Origin: a virus
Length of the DNA stretch: 28,424 nucleotides
IMG/VR virus record: IMGVR_UViG_3300031671_000007
Location: 1-28,424 of that record
Direction: 5' to 3' (one strand)
Numbering within the stretch: position 1 is the first letter of the stretch; each line of letters begins with the position of its first letter. The position numbers and the translations under genes are program-made. Shown here in pieces: positions 5,944 through 12,241 of this stretch. The notes below the pieces were generated by a model. That model saw nothing but the letters and a program-made list of their open reading frames with translations. It had not been told where the DNA came from and made no database searches.

Positions 5944-6857
5944 GCGCCCCCGAATGCTGGTCCTGCGCCGCCCGCGAAGGCGAGGCCCCCTTCTTCGTGC
6001 GCCTGCCGCCGGAGCACGAGACCTGGTGCATCCTCTGTGCCCTAGAGCGGGCGAGCCTGGACGTAGTTTTAGCAAGCCGGCGGCCGGGCGCCCCCTACGC
6101 GAGCGCCCGGCCGTTGGTCCTACTCGACCCGCCAGACGCGCCACATTTCGCGCGGGGGCTTGCCCTCGACAACCCGCGTCTTCGTGAACCGGAAGCCGGT
6201 AGCGCGGCGGCCCGAAGCGACCTGGGGGCCTTCGCCGTCCCCGATCGGAACGGCGAACGAGTCACCGACTTTCATCTCCCGCCAGGGGTAGCGGGCGGCA
6301 GTGTGGATCGGGATGTTCTTCTCGATCTTAATCACGGCAGCAGCCCGTGCGCGGCCAGCATCTCGCGGATGATCGTCGGGCAACTCGCGTCCCCGATGCG
6401 CTCCTGCATGTCCGCCACCAACGCATCGGCGCGGTTTGCGAACGTGGAGTGCTCAGGCCAGCCGTCGTTAATTTCCTCATCCACGTCCTCCAACAGCTTC
6501 GTGATCGCATCATCTGCGGCCCCGTCGCTCTGGGCGATCTCGTTGACCGCGCCGGCAATCACCAATCGCACCGCCTGCCGCGCATGGCGGATCGTCACAT
6601 TCGGGTTTGTCACTTTGATGGTCCCTTTCTTTGTCGCGACCGGGATTTGGTCGGTAAGGCAAGTATGGGCCGTGCGCCGAGTAATGTCAATATGTTTTCG
6701 TAGGCGCCGCTCACTGCCGCGCCGCGCCACCAGATCGCCGCCGGAAGTACTGCCGCGTTCCCGGGTGGGGCGAGCAGCCGGCGGTGCGCGCCCGGTCCTG
6801 GCCGAGTCCCGCGGGGATACGGGGACCGGGCGCGAAGGCGCCGGGGTGGGGGCATGA
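5940..6857 (+). CDS. Cys-rich small protein whose frame reads on through an antisense cassette (end uncertain)
   Basis: GTG at 5940 overlaps the previous TGA, as in the genes before it. The first 50 residues look real, with CWSCAAREGEAPFF and then WCILCALERASLDV, two CxxC pairs suggesting zinc binding. The frame has no stop until 6857, but from about 6120 it runs antisense to two convincing leftward genes and turns Arg/Ser-rich and unstructured. I infer that the natural 3' end was lost when the leftward cassette was inserted, or that only the N-terminal 50-60 residues matter. The TGA at 6855-6857 overlaps the next ATG, so readthrough translation cannot be excluded. Confidence 0.35.
   Translation: MSAPECWSCAAREGEAPFFVRLPPEHETWCILCALERASLDVVLASRRPGAPYASARPLVLLDPPDAPHFARGLALDNPRLREPEAGSAAARSDLGAFAVPDRNGERVTDFHLPPGVAGGSVDRDVLLDLNHGSSPCAASISRMIVGQLASPMRSCMSATNASARFANVECSGQPSLISSSTSSNSFVIASSAAPSLWAISLTAPAITNRTACRAWRIVTFGFVTLMVPFFVATGIWSVRQVWAVRRVMSICFRRRRSLPRRATRSPPEVLPRSRVGRAAGGARPVLAESRGDTGTGREGAGVGA
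6120..6335 (-). CDS. Small conserved phage protein (IKIEKNIPI type)
   Basis: A 71-residue protein starting with GTG at 6335, which overlaps the stop of the 93-aa gene upstream. The order IKIEKNIPI, YPWREMKVGDSFAVPI, then FTKTRVVEGK and terminal MWRVWRVE matches a family seen in many phages and prophages, whose members usually end WRVE. The biochemical function is not known to me. It is the second gene of a two-gene leftward cassette with its own promoter, convergent with the rightward early genes. Confidence 0.75.
   Translation of the reverse strand: MIKIEKNIPIHTAARYPWREMKVGDSFAVPIGDGEGPQVASGRRATGFRFTKTRVVEGKPPREMWRVWRVE
6332..6613 (-). CDS. Hypothetical helical protein of a leftward cassette
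   Basis: A 93-residue helical, acidic protein (IRHARQAVRLVIAGAVNEIA, AITKLLEDVDEEIND, ALVADMQERIG). No match is recognised. I chose GTG at 6613 because AAAGGGA lies 8 nt upstream and a good promoter lies just beyond. The same frame is open to 6970, but that part covers the promoter. Its size, lone promoter and opposite orientation fit a moron-type accessory gene, expressed independently of the lytic programme. Confidence 0.6.
   Translation of the reverse strand: MTNPNVTIRHARQAVRLVIAGAVNEIAQSDGAADDAITKLLEDVDEEINDGWPEHSTFANRADALVADMQERIGDASCPTIIREMLAAHGLLP
6637..6653. promoter_or_regulatory. Inverted repeat at the start of the leftward cassette transcript
   Basis: CGACC-N7-GGTCG (6637-6653) lies just downstream of the predicted transcription start near 6655. 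It could be an operator or a leader hairpin. Confidence 0.4.
6662..6690 (-). promoter_or_regulatory. Strong sigma-70-type promoter of the 6120-6613 cassette
   Basis: On the minus strand a consensus TTGACA (6690-6685) is followed by a 17-nt spacer and CATACT (6667-6662). It is the best -35/-10 pair seen in the window. No GACAAA-N3-TTTGTC operator overlaps it, so the immunity repressor should not silence it. Confidence 0.7.
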
Positions 6858-7063
6858 CCTGGCTCCGCAAGCGCCCCGCGCCGTCGCTCCCGAACACGCC
6901 GCCGGCCGACCCCACGAGCGCCGACCTCAAGCTGCGCCTGCACGGCGACGCGACAGGCCCGGATATCCACGTCGGATACTACAAGCGGGATGCTGCCGAC
7001 GCGCTGGCCGAGATCGAGCGGCTGGAGGGCTTGCTTGCCCGGCTGCGGGAGCGGGCGCCATGA
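6854..7063 (+). CDS. Small hypothetical protein with a C-terminal coiled-coil-like helix
   Basis: A 69-residue protein. The first 20 residues are Pro-rich, the middle (DLKLRLHGDATGPDIHVGYYKRDAADA) may be a beta hairpin, and the end (EIERLEGLLARLRE) is a leucine-heptad helix. ATG at 6854 has only a weak G-rich region upstream. Its stop overlaps the next ATG. The 164 bp between this gene and the leftward promoter (6691-6853) hold no convincing gene. Unknown function. Confidence 0.55.
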   Translation: MTWLRKRPAPSLPNTPPADPTSADLKLRLHGDATGPDIHVGYYKRDAADALAEIERLEGLLARLRERAP

Positions 7064-7398
7064 AGACCGGCCGCTTTGCCCCCGACGAAACCGCGCGGCT
7101 CATCGATCTCAGTATCGGCGGCACGTCGGTGCGCGAGATCGCCACGAAGATGGACCGTGATTACCAGGCGGTCGCGAAGAAGCGGGCGCAGTTGGGGCTA
7201 GGGCGCGCGCGGCTTGCGCTGCTGGATTGTATCCAAGAACAAATCCGGACGATGCGCAGCGATGGGGGGTCATTTCTCGAAATCGCCGCTGTGACCGGCT
7301 ACTCGCCCCCCACAGTCCGGCGTTGGTGTGCCGAAATGGGACTGCCGATCGACCGCCTGAACCGCGGGCGCCGGCCGGGCCGTGAGGTGCTGCGGTGA
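7060..7398 (+). CDS. Two-HTH DNA-binding protein
   Basis: A 112-residue protein with two helix-turn-helix-like units. The first, at residues 5-48, is APDETARLIDLSIGGTSVRE followed by IATKMDRDYQAVAKKRAQLGL, and is similar in style to GcrA or Myb-like phage regulators. The second, near 58-96, is IRTMRSDGGSFLEIAAVTGY followed by SPPTVRRWCAEMGL. The basic tail NRGRRPGREVLR may contact DNA. It starts at an ATGA overlap and ends directly against the convergent stop of the leftward XRE gene. Target unknown. It may control the replication genes downstream. Confidence 0.65.
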   Translation: MKTGRFAPDETARLIDLSIGGTSVREIATKMDRDYQAVAKKRAQLGLGRARLALLDCIQEQIRTMRSDGGSFLEIAAVTGYSPPTVRRWCAEMGLPIDRLNRGRRPGREVLR

Positions 7399-7602
7399 TC
7401 ACTCCCCCGCCTCCCGCCACGCCGGCGCGTCCGCTGCTGCCCGGAGCACCCGCGCGAGATACCGCGCCACGTGCTCCGGGATCGGCCGCGGATACGACTC
7501 CGCCCGCTGCAATTGCTTGCGGTCCAGGCCGAGCAGGCGCGCGGCGTGGCGCTCGGTCCAGCCGAGGGAGATGCGGGCGGATTTCAACTCTGCGCCAGTC
7601 AT
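7399..7602 (-). CDS. Small XRE-type HTH regulator, last gene of a leftward cassette
   Basis: A 67-residue Cro/C1-type protein: MTGAELKSARISLGWTERHA, then ARLLGLDRKQLQRAESYPRP and a terminal helix. ATG at 7602 overlaps the TGA of the HNH gene. The frame also allows ATG at 7608. Size and position resemble the autorepressors (for example Aca proteins) that close many phage accessory operons. An imperfect palindrome over the cassette promoter at 8406-8424 would be its natural target (inference). The TGA codons of this gene and of the convergent rightward HTH gene abut at 7398/7399. Confidence 0.75.
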   Translation of the reverse strand: MTGAELKSARISLGWTERHAARLLGLDRKQLQRAESYPRPIPEHVARYLARVLRAAADAPAWREAGE

Positions 7603-8018
7603 TTCCACGTGGTCCCGGCCCTAATCTGGTAGATCGCGCTTACAGAAACTCCGAAGCGGGCGGCCAAACACTGCGCCGACAGTGGGCTGCTGCGAGCCTC
7701 TTGGGCCTGATCGCGCGTCATCTTCTGGTGGCGAGTTGGGGTTCGGTTCGCCCTTCCCTTACGGTCCATGTCAGCAACATTGTCCGCATGCGTTCCCAAC
7801 ATAAGATGCTCGGGGTTAACGCATGCAGGATTGTCGCATTTGTGCATGACGACAAGGGCGCCGGGAATTTCACCGTGAGTAATCTCATACGCGACCCGGT
7901 GGGCGTGTCTATTTTTGCCCTTGAAAAGAAACCTGCCATAGCCCCATTCGTCTTTCGCCGCAGTCCAGAGGATGCAACCGGAATCGTCCGGTCTGGTCTT
8001 AATCCAAAATCTTTCCAT
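7599..8018 (-). CDS. HNH endonuclease (HNH_3-type, homing-like)
   Basis: A 139-residue protein. The N-terminal part GCILWTAAKDEWGYGRF and the HNH core HAHRVAYEITHGEIPGALVV followed by MHKCDNPACVNPEHLMLGTH give the full His, Asn and His plus two-Cys pattern of phage HNH nucleases. The C-terminal 30 residues (AQCLAARFGVSVSAIYQIRAG) form a small HTH for target recognition, common in homing enzymes. AGGAG lies 7 nt before ATG 8018; a second ATG at 8021 is closer. The gene is visibly more AT-rich than its neighbours, suggesting transfer. Likely a selfish endonuclease inserted in the cassette. Confidence 0.85.
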   Translation of the reverse strand: MERFWIKTRPDDSGCILWTAAKDEWGYGRFLFKGKNRHAHRVAYEITHGEIPGALVVMHKCDNPACVNPEHLMLGTHADNVADMDRKGRANRTPTRHQKMTRDQAQEARSSPLSAQCLAARFGVSVSAIYQIRAGTTWK

Positions 8019-8033
8019 CATCTCTCTCCTTCT

Positions 8034-8060
8034 CCCGCGCGGGACCGATTCCCGCGCGGC
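8034..8060 (-). other. Intercistronic GC-rich hairpin upstream of the HNH gene
   Basis: CCCGCGCGGGA, a 5-nt loop and TCCCGCGCGGC pair over ten of eleven positions. It lies between the 98-aa gene and the HNH ribosome site. No T-run follows on either strand, so a simple intrinsic terminator is unlikely. It could stabilise or attenuate the message. Confidence 0.55.
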
Positions 8061-8069
8061 GGGGGTGGG

Positions 8070-8366
8070 TTAGGCGGCGCGGACTGCGGTCAGCCCATCG
8101 CGCCAGGCGCCGCTCGTGATGCGGCCGGCTGCGAAATCGTCATGCAGCGGACCCGTCACGTGCGCGATGCGGCGCAGATCATCGCGGTAGGCGCTGGCCC
8201 GCAGATACAGCGGCGAATCCAGACGACCATTGCGCCGCATGTGCGCCGTCATCGCGTAGTCGAGCACCTGTGCGGCGGCGCCGGCGCGCACCGCCCAATG
8301 GCCGTCGTCGTGCGCGCCGTGTGCCATGATTGCCTCTGCGGTCGAGATCGCCTGTGTGAGCGCCAT
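8070..8366 (-). CDS. 98-aa protein of unknown function, first gene of a leftward cassette
   Basis: A 98-residue helical protein: MALTQAISTAEAIMAHGAHD, then WAVRAGAAAQVLDYAMTAHM, YLRASAYRDDLRRIAHVTG and a C-terminal ITSGAWRDGLTAVRA. No family is recognised. GGAGAGA precedes ATG 8366; the upstream frame extension to 8441 covers the promoter and is rejected. It is followed by an HNH gene and a small XRE gene. Position first in a promoter-bearing reverse cassette that ends in an HTH gene is the setting where phage anti-defence proteins are often found. That is guilt by association only. Confidence 0.65.
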   Translation of the reverse strand: MALTQAISTAEAIMAHGAHDDGHWAVRAGAAAQVLDYAMTAHMRRNGRLDSPLYLRASAYRDDLRRIAHVTGPLHDDFAAGRITSGAWRDGLTAVRAA

Positions 8367-8405
8367 CGTCTCTCTCCGTCCCTCCGTCCGCCTCATCGCG
8401 TCCGG

Positions 8406-8424
8406 TGTCTCCACAATGGCGACA
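8406..8424. promoter_or_regulatory. Operator-like inverted repeat over the -10 of the 7399-8366 cassette
   Basis: TGTCTCCA-CAA-TGGCGACA: the two 8-bp arms match at seven positions. The repeat spans the -10 hexamer of the leftward promoter. A dimeric HTH protein bound here would block transcription. The XRE protein at the end of the operon is the obvious candidate. Confidence 0.55.
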
Positions 8425-8441
8425 GTTGGGGGTGGCGTCAA
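8413..8441 (-). promoter_or_regulatory. Promoter of the 7399-8366 leftward cassette
   Basis: On the minus strand TTGACG (8441-8436), a 17-nt spacer and CATTGT (8418-8413). Transcription would start about 40 nt before the 98-aa gene. Confidence 0.6.
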
Positions 8442-8465
8442 CAGGAAAATTCGGAGGGACGCGAT

Positions 8466-8603
8466 TTTTCTTCGGACCCGATCCTACCCGACCGCTTCGG
8501 CCATGAACCCGATGGCCAGGGGGTCTGCACGCTGTGCGGGGAGGTCGGGCCGTTCGATTTCGCGTGCGAGGGCGCGGCGTGTGAACCGGGGTCGATAGCA
8601 TGA
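8466..8603 (+). pseudogene. Remnant of a small Cys-rich protein lacking a start codon
   Basis: The frame ending at 8603 reads DRFGHEPDGQGVCTLCGEVG, then PFDFACEGAACEPGSIA. It has a CxxC pair and two later Cys, and its TGA overlaps the next gene's ATG, just as real genes do here. Upstream there is a good GGAGGG (about 8452), but no in-frame ATG, GTG or TTG follows it before the coding-like part. It is probably a gene whose 5' end was removed when the leftward cassette was inserted. A rare start codon is the alternative. Confidence 0.45.
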
Positions 8604-8815
8604 GCGCCTTCGCCTGCTTCCTCCCCCCTGACGACGTGCAGCGCCGCGCCTGGGAGTGTTGCGTCGTGTTGGGCGACGGGTTCGCGGACCGCCTTGCGCT
8701 GGTCGATCGCGTTCTGATCGAGGAGATGCAGCACGTCGGGCCGGCGGCGCTCGGATGGGCGGACTGCCGGATTGCGTTCCGGCTCTACAGCGCGACCATC
8801 GCGGAACGGGTGTGA
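8600..8815 (+). CDS. Small hypothetical protein preceding the primase
   Basis: A 71-residue protein (FLPPDDVQRRAWECCVVLGD, LVDRVLIEEMQHVGPAALGW, ADCRIAFRLYSATIAERV) with several Cys and amphipathic helices. It overlaps the remnant upstream (ATGA) and the primase-helicase downstream (TGATG), so it is translated together with the replication gene. A helper or loader role is possible, but nothing in the sequence proves it. Confidence 0.6.
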   Translation: MSAFACFLPPDDVQRRAWECCVVLGDGFADRLALVDRVLIEEMQHVGPAALGWADCRIAFRLYSATIAERV

Positions 8816-10821
8816 TGCAGATGGCGCTCGGGGATGTCGCCGCGAAGCTCGGCCTGCCGGTGTTCCCTTGCTCGGCCGATAAGCATCCCATTGTCGCGAC
8901 CGGATTCAAGGCGGCCACAACCGACCCGGACTCGATTCTCCGCGCGTTCAACGCGCCTGGCGCAGCTATGATCGGGATGCCGACCGGTAATCCTTCCGGC
9001 CTCGTCGTGATCGACGTCGATATCAAAAACGGCGCAGCCGGCATGGCGTGGCTGGACGAAAACCGCGAAGCCCTCCCGCCGACGCGGACCCACAAGACTC
9101 GTTCCGGCGGCCTGCATCTGGTGTTCGCCGCGCCCGCCGGGGTGGAAATCAGGAACAGCGCGTCCCGGGTGGCGCCTGGGGTGGATGTGCGCGGCAACGG
9201 CGGCTACGTGATCCTTCCTCCCTCGCCTGGGTATGCCCTCGCCGACCCCTCTGAGCCGGCCGAGATGCCGGGATGGCTGATCCACGCCTGCCTCCCGGCG
9301 CCCGCGCCAGCACCGGGTCCAGCCGCACCGCGCGACAGCACCACCCCGCGTTACGCCATGGTGGCGCTCGACGGTGAAGTTGCTGACGTGATGCGAGCCG
9401 GGGAAGGCACCCGCAACGATCGCCTCAACGTCGCCGCGGTCAAGCTCGGCAGCCTGGTGGGGGCTGGATTGCTCGCTCGCTCGACCGTCGAGGCGGATCT
9501 GACGCGGGCCGCGCAAACCGCCGGGCTCGACGCGAGAGAGATCGCGGCAACGATCAAGTCCGGCCTGGATTTCGGGATCGCGCATCCGCGGGATGTGCCG
9601 GCGCGGTCGAATGGCGCCCGTCACCACGCCGCACCCGAACCACCGCCGCCTGAATCCGAGGACCCGGGCCACCAGGGAGACGAGCAGGCAACCCCGGGGT
9701 CCACCGGAGAGCCCGACCCCGCTGACATCCTCCCCCTCCTCTGGTTCGGCCAGATCGAGGTCAGTCTAGATGCCCGCGATTTCGTACAGGGCACGCTCAT
9801 GGAAGAAGGGTCCGCGGTCGTCTACGGCCAGAGCAACAGCGGCAAGACGTTCTGGACCACCACCCTCGCGCTGCACGTCGCCGCCGGCCTGGAATGGCAT
9901 GGCCTGCGCGTCGAACAGGGGGGCGTCGTCTACTGCGCGCTGGAGGGCGGGATGGGCTTCCGCAACCGCGTGGCGGCATGGCGCGAGAAGATGGGCTTCG
10001 GCTCCTATCAACTCCCCTTCGCCGCTATCCCGGCGGCAATCAACCTGCTGAACCCGGCGGCCGATACCGACAAGCTCATCGCGACGGTAAAGCTCGCAGC
10101 CGCGGCAATGACCGTCCCGGTCAAGCTGATCGTGGTCGACACGCTGGCGCGCGCCCTCGGCGGCGGCAATGAAAATGCCCCCGACGACATGGGCGCCCTT
10201 GTGGCGAACATGGACCGCATCCGGGCAGAGACGCACGCCATGGTCTTGTTCGTCCACCACAGCGGCAAGGACCAGGCCAAGGGCGCGCGGGGACATTCCT
10301 CCCTGCAAGCAGCCATCGACACCGAGATCGAGGTCACGGTCGATGAGGTCGGCGAAGGCCGCACGGCGACCGTCGTCAAGCAGCGTGAAATGCGGAAGGG
10401 GCAGGTGTTCCCCTTCGCGCTACAGGTCGTCGAGCTAGGCGAAAATCGCCACGGCGAGGTGGTCACGACGTGCGTTGTTGAAGCCGCAGAACCCGGCGCC
10501 ATCCCGCAGCGTCCCGGTTCGGGCCTGACGGGCCATCCCAAGCGCGCATTCGAGCTACTGGCCGACGCCGTCGCCAGACGCGGCCAGCCGGGATACGGCG
10601 CTCCGGAAGGTGTCGTCTCGATCCCTGAAAAATGGTGGCGGGACGGTTTCTATGAACGCGCGATGCCGGGGGCGGAGGCCGACGCCAAGCGTAAGGCATT
10701 CCGCCGCGCTGCCGATGACCTTCTGAACAAGCACCTGGTCGCCATGACAGCCGGCCGGGTTTGGTTGCCAAAGGCACGCCCGGCCGATGCGCCTATCGAG
10801 GAAGCGGCCGATGCGGGATAG
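8815..10821 (+). CDS. Primase-polymerase/RepA-like helicase fusion
   Basis: A 668-residue replication protein. Residues 1-160 are a bifunctional prim-pol (archaeo-eukaryotic primase) domain, with IDVD at 66-69 (D67, D69), SGGLH with H101, and VDVRGNGGYVILPPS with D124. A linker of about 100 Pro-rich residues follows. Residues 315-520 are a RecA-fold helicase/ATPase, with Walker A GQSNSGKT at 338-345, Walker B LIVVDT near 438-443, and HHSGKD at 481-486. The C-terminal part (530-668) may bind DNA. It would unwind and prime at the phage origin, and the repeat field directly downstream is the likely origin. ATG 8815 overlaps the upstream stop; the longer frame to 8656 is a shadow of the previous gene. 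Confidence 0.9.
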   Translation: MQMALGDVAAKLGLPVFPCSADKHPIVATGFKAATTDPDSILRAFNAPGAAMIGMPTGNPSGLVVIDVDIKNGAAGMAWLDENREALPPTRTHKTRSGGLHLVFAAPAGVEIRNSASRVAPGVDVRGNGGYVILPPSPGYALADPSEPAEMPGWLIHACLPAPAPAPGPAAPRDSTTPRYAMVALDGEVADVMRAGEGTRNDRLNVAAVKLGSLVGAGLLARSTVEADLTRAAQTAGLDAREIAATIKSGLDFGIAHPRDVPARSNGARHHAAPEPPPPESEDPGHQGDEQATPGSTGEPDPADILPLLWFGQIEVSLDARDFVQGTLMEEGSAVVYGQSNSGKTFWTTTLALHVAAGLEWHGLRVEQGGVVYCALEGGMGFRNRVAAWREKMGFGSYQLPFAAIPAAINLLNPAADTDKLIATVKLAAAAMTVPVKLIVVDTLARALGGGNENAPDDMGALVANMDRIRAETHAMVLFVHHSGKDQAKGARGHSSLQAAIDTEIEVTVDEVGEGRTATVVKQREMRKGQVFPFALQVVELGENRHGEVVTTCVVEAAEPGAIPQRPGSGLTGHPKRAFELLADAVARRGQPGYGAPEGVVSIPEKWWRDGFYERAMPGAEADAKRKAFRRAADDLLNKHLVAMTAGRVWLPKARPADAPIEEAADAG

Positions 10822-10822
10822 C

Positions 10823-11149
10823 GGGACATCGGAGCGGGACACCGGGACATCGAGCGGGACACGAATGTCCCATGGACAGCAATGCTGCCCTAATCCCAAC
10901 AGGAAACGGCCCGCGAAACTGGCGGACTTCAGCCTTAAATGCGGTTCGTTCCGAGGCCGAACAGAGGGACATTCCCAAATGTCCCGCCCTGTCCCGTTCC
11001 GGAACCGAATAGAGGGACATCGAGCGGGACATCGCCGGGACATGAATGTCCCTGTGTTCGTATCCGGAACGGTGATGCGAGGAATATCAATGCATTACGC
11101 AAGTCTTGGAGCGGGACATAAATGTCCGGGTAGCGGGACATCGGGACAT
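10823..11149. repeat. GGGACAT iteron and palindrome field, candidate replication origin
   Basis: This noncoding stretch right after the primase-helicase gene carries at least ten GGGACA(T) boxes and several inverted copies. Palindromes: 10856-10871 (GGGACA-N4-TGTCCC), 10966-10985 (20 bp), 11037-11052 (GGGACAT-GA-ATGTCCC, perfect) and 11113-11128 (one mismatch). Single boxes lie at 10823, 10836, 10844, 11014, 11026, 11135 and 11143. Boxes in clusters are spaced 8-13 bp apart. Iterons beside a rep gene are the usual form of an origin in phages, satellites and plasmids. An operator array for a regulator is the alternative. Confidence 0.7.
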
Positions 11150-11161
11150 CACGACATACGC

Positions 11162-11190
11162 TTGACGCCCGGACATTTTGGGGTTAAACG
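11162..11190 (+). promoter_or_regulatory. Possible promoter toward the NusG-like and late genes
   Basis: TTGACG (11162-11167), a 17-nt spacer and TAAACG (11185-11190). The spacer contains a CGGACAT box related to the iterons. An imperfect hairpin with GGGTTAAACGC and GCGTTTACCC arms lies at 11181-11207. The -10 is weak. Confidence 0.4.
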
Positions 11191-11207
11191 CTCTATGGCG
11201 TTTACCC

Positions 11208-11474
11208 ATTGTTCGGACGGCGAGCCCCGGCGCGGCGCATGTCCAGACCGGTTTCAACGCACCCCTCAGATTCTGAAAACAGCGCCAGCTTTGCCTGCGG
11301 CACCGGGGTGTCCCCCGAGAAGCGGGAGGGGACATTTTGGGACAGCAGGGGTGCCGTATTGCCCCCCCCTCCGCTCGCCGACGCTGCGGGGGTGGGCCAT
11401 GATCAGCCGGAGTGACCCATGACCGAATCCGTGGGCGCCCATTTTGCCCCACCCACCGCACGCGGAGAAAAATC
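11208..11474 (+). other. Noncoding leader before the NusG-like gene
   Basis: No gene is supported here. It holds one more GGGACAT box (11329), repeated as GGACATTTTGGG at 11171 and 11330, and an 11-bp palindrome TCAGATTCTGA at 11266. It also has a C-run/G-run pair that can fold near 11360-11397 and a TGGGCGCCCA palindrome at 11432. A structured leader ahead of an antitermination factor could be its target site, but no known pause element is recognised. Confidence 0.4.
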
Positions 11475-12065
11475 TTGACCTATCCGCTCCGACTCGCTAA
11501 CGGCATCGGCATGCACTGCCAGGCTCCCGCCGCGATTCGCGACGAGATGGCCTGCGCTAGCTTTGCCGCCGATCCCTGGCACGTGCTGCAAACCAATCCC
11601 AACGTTGAACCTCGCGTGCTCGATGGCGTTCTCAGCGCTGGGTTCCGTGCCTACTTCCCGCAGCGCCTCGTCCGTCGCCGCCGTTACGGCCGGGTCGAGG
11701 AAGTGATCTGCGCTCTGTTCCCGACATACCTCCTGGTGGCGTTTAACGCCGCTACAGCCCCGTGGGGGGCTTTGCTGCGTCTCCGGGACGCCAAGCGCTT
11801 CCTCGGTCCCCAGGGCGCCCCTGCGGCGCTCCGTGAGGGCGAGGTGGAGCGCCTGATGGCGATGGGGCGCGAGAGCGACGGCGTGTTCGATGATGCCGCG
11901 CCTCCGTTCGAGCGGGGCCAGCAGCTCCGGGTGATGGGTGGCCCCTTCGCCGCAGTGCCAGCGATCTGCGAATGGTCGACGGCGGATCGGGTCGGCCTGC
12001 TGATGAGCATGTTCGGGCGCACGTTTCCGGTCGAGATGGGCCGGGCTGATGTGGAGAAGTTCTGA
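11475..12065 (+). CDS. NusG/RfaH-like transcription elongation factor
   Basis: A 196-residue protein. Residues 35-125 (WHVLQTNPNVEPRVLDGVL, GFRAYFPQRLVRRRRYGRVE, ALFPTYLLVAF) form the NGN domain that clamps RNA polymerase. Residues near 150-175 (FERGQQLRVMGGPFAAVPAI) form the KOW domain. As a NusG paralogue it most likely works as a specialised processivity factor. It is the first gene of the rightward block leading into the packaging and head genes, which suits late antitermination. TTG at 11475 follows GGAGA by about 7 nt. ATG at 11511 is the alternative. Family sure; target operon inferred. Confidence 0.85.
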   Translation: MTYPLRLANGIGMHCQAPAAIRDEMACASFAADPWHVLQTNPNVEPRVLDGVLSAGFRAYFPQRLVRRRRYGRVEEVICALFPTYLLVAFNAATAPWGALLRLRDAKRFLGPQGAPAALREGEVERLMAMGRESDGVFDDAAPPFERGQQLRVMGGPFAAVPAICEWSTADRVGLLMSMFGRTFPVEMGRADVEKF

Positions 12066-12241
12066 TGGCCGATGCGGACGACGCGATGCTGGGACAGGCC
12101 TCCTGGGATGACGCGAGGCAGTCCTACAACTGCCCGCGCTGCTCCGGCGGCGCCGTGCCGGACTGGGAGCATAAGGCGCCGCTCCGCTGCACGGGCTGCA
12201 AGCTGCCGCTGGCGCCATATGGCCGGTTGAGGGTCGGCTGA
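12065..12241 (+). CDS. 58-aa zinc-ribbon protein
   Basis: A 58-residue ORF from ATG 12065, overlapping the NusG-like TGA, to 12241, overlapping the next ATG. It has two CxxC knuckles (YNCPRCSGGA and LRCTGCKLPL) 17 residues apart, a compact four-Cys zinc ribbon. Such ribbons bind nucleic acid or RNA polymerase in phages. Next to a NusG-like factor, a transcription accessory role is possible but inferred only from position. Confidence 0.65.
   Translation: MADADDAMLGQASWDDARQSYNCPRCSGGAVPDWEHKAPLRCTGCKLPLAPYGRLRVG

Noticed and set aside
8034-8060. Intrinsic terminator
   Set aside because: The stem is strong but there is no T-run on either strand, and the HNH ribosome site follows at once.
7395-8603. 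402-codon plus-strand open frame through the HNH cassette
   Set aside because: Antisense to HNH, XRE and the 98-aa gene. Only its last 45 codons look coding, and they are listed as a remnant.
10787-11422. 211-codon plus-strand open frame across the GGGACAT field
   Set aside because: The translation only mirrors the repeats (GHRAGHR, RDTGTS-like runs), with no domain; the region is better explained as cis-acting DNA.
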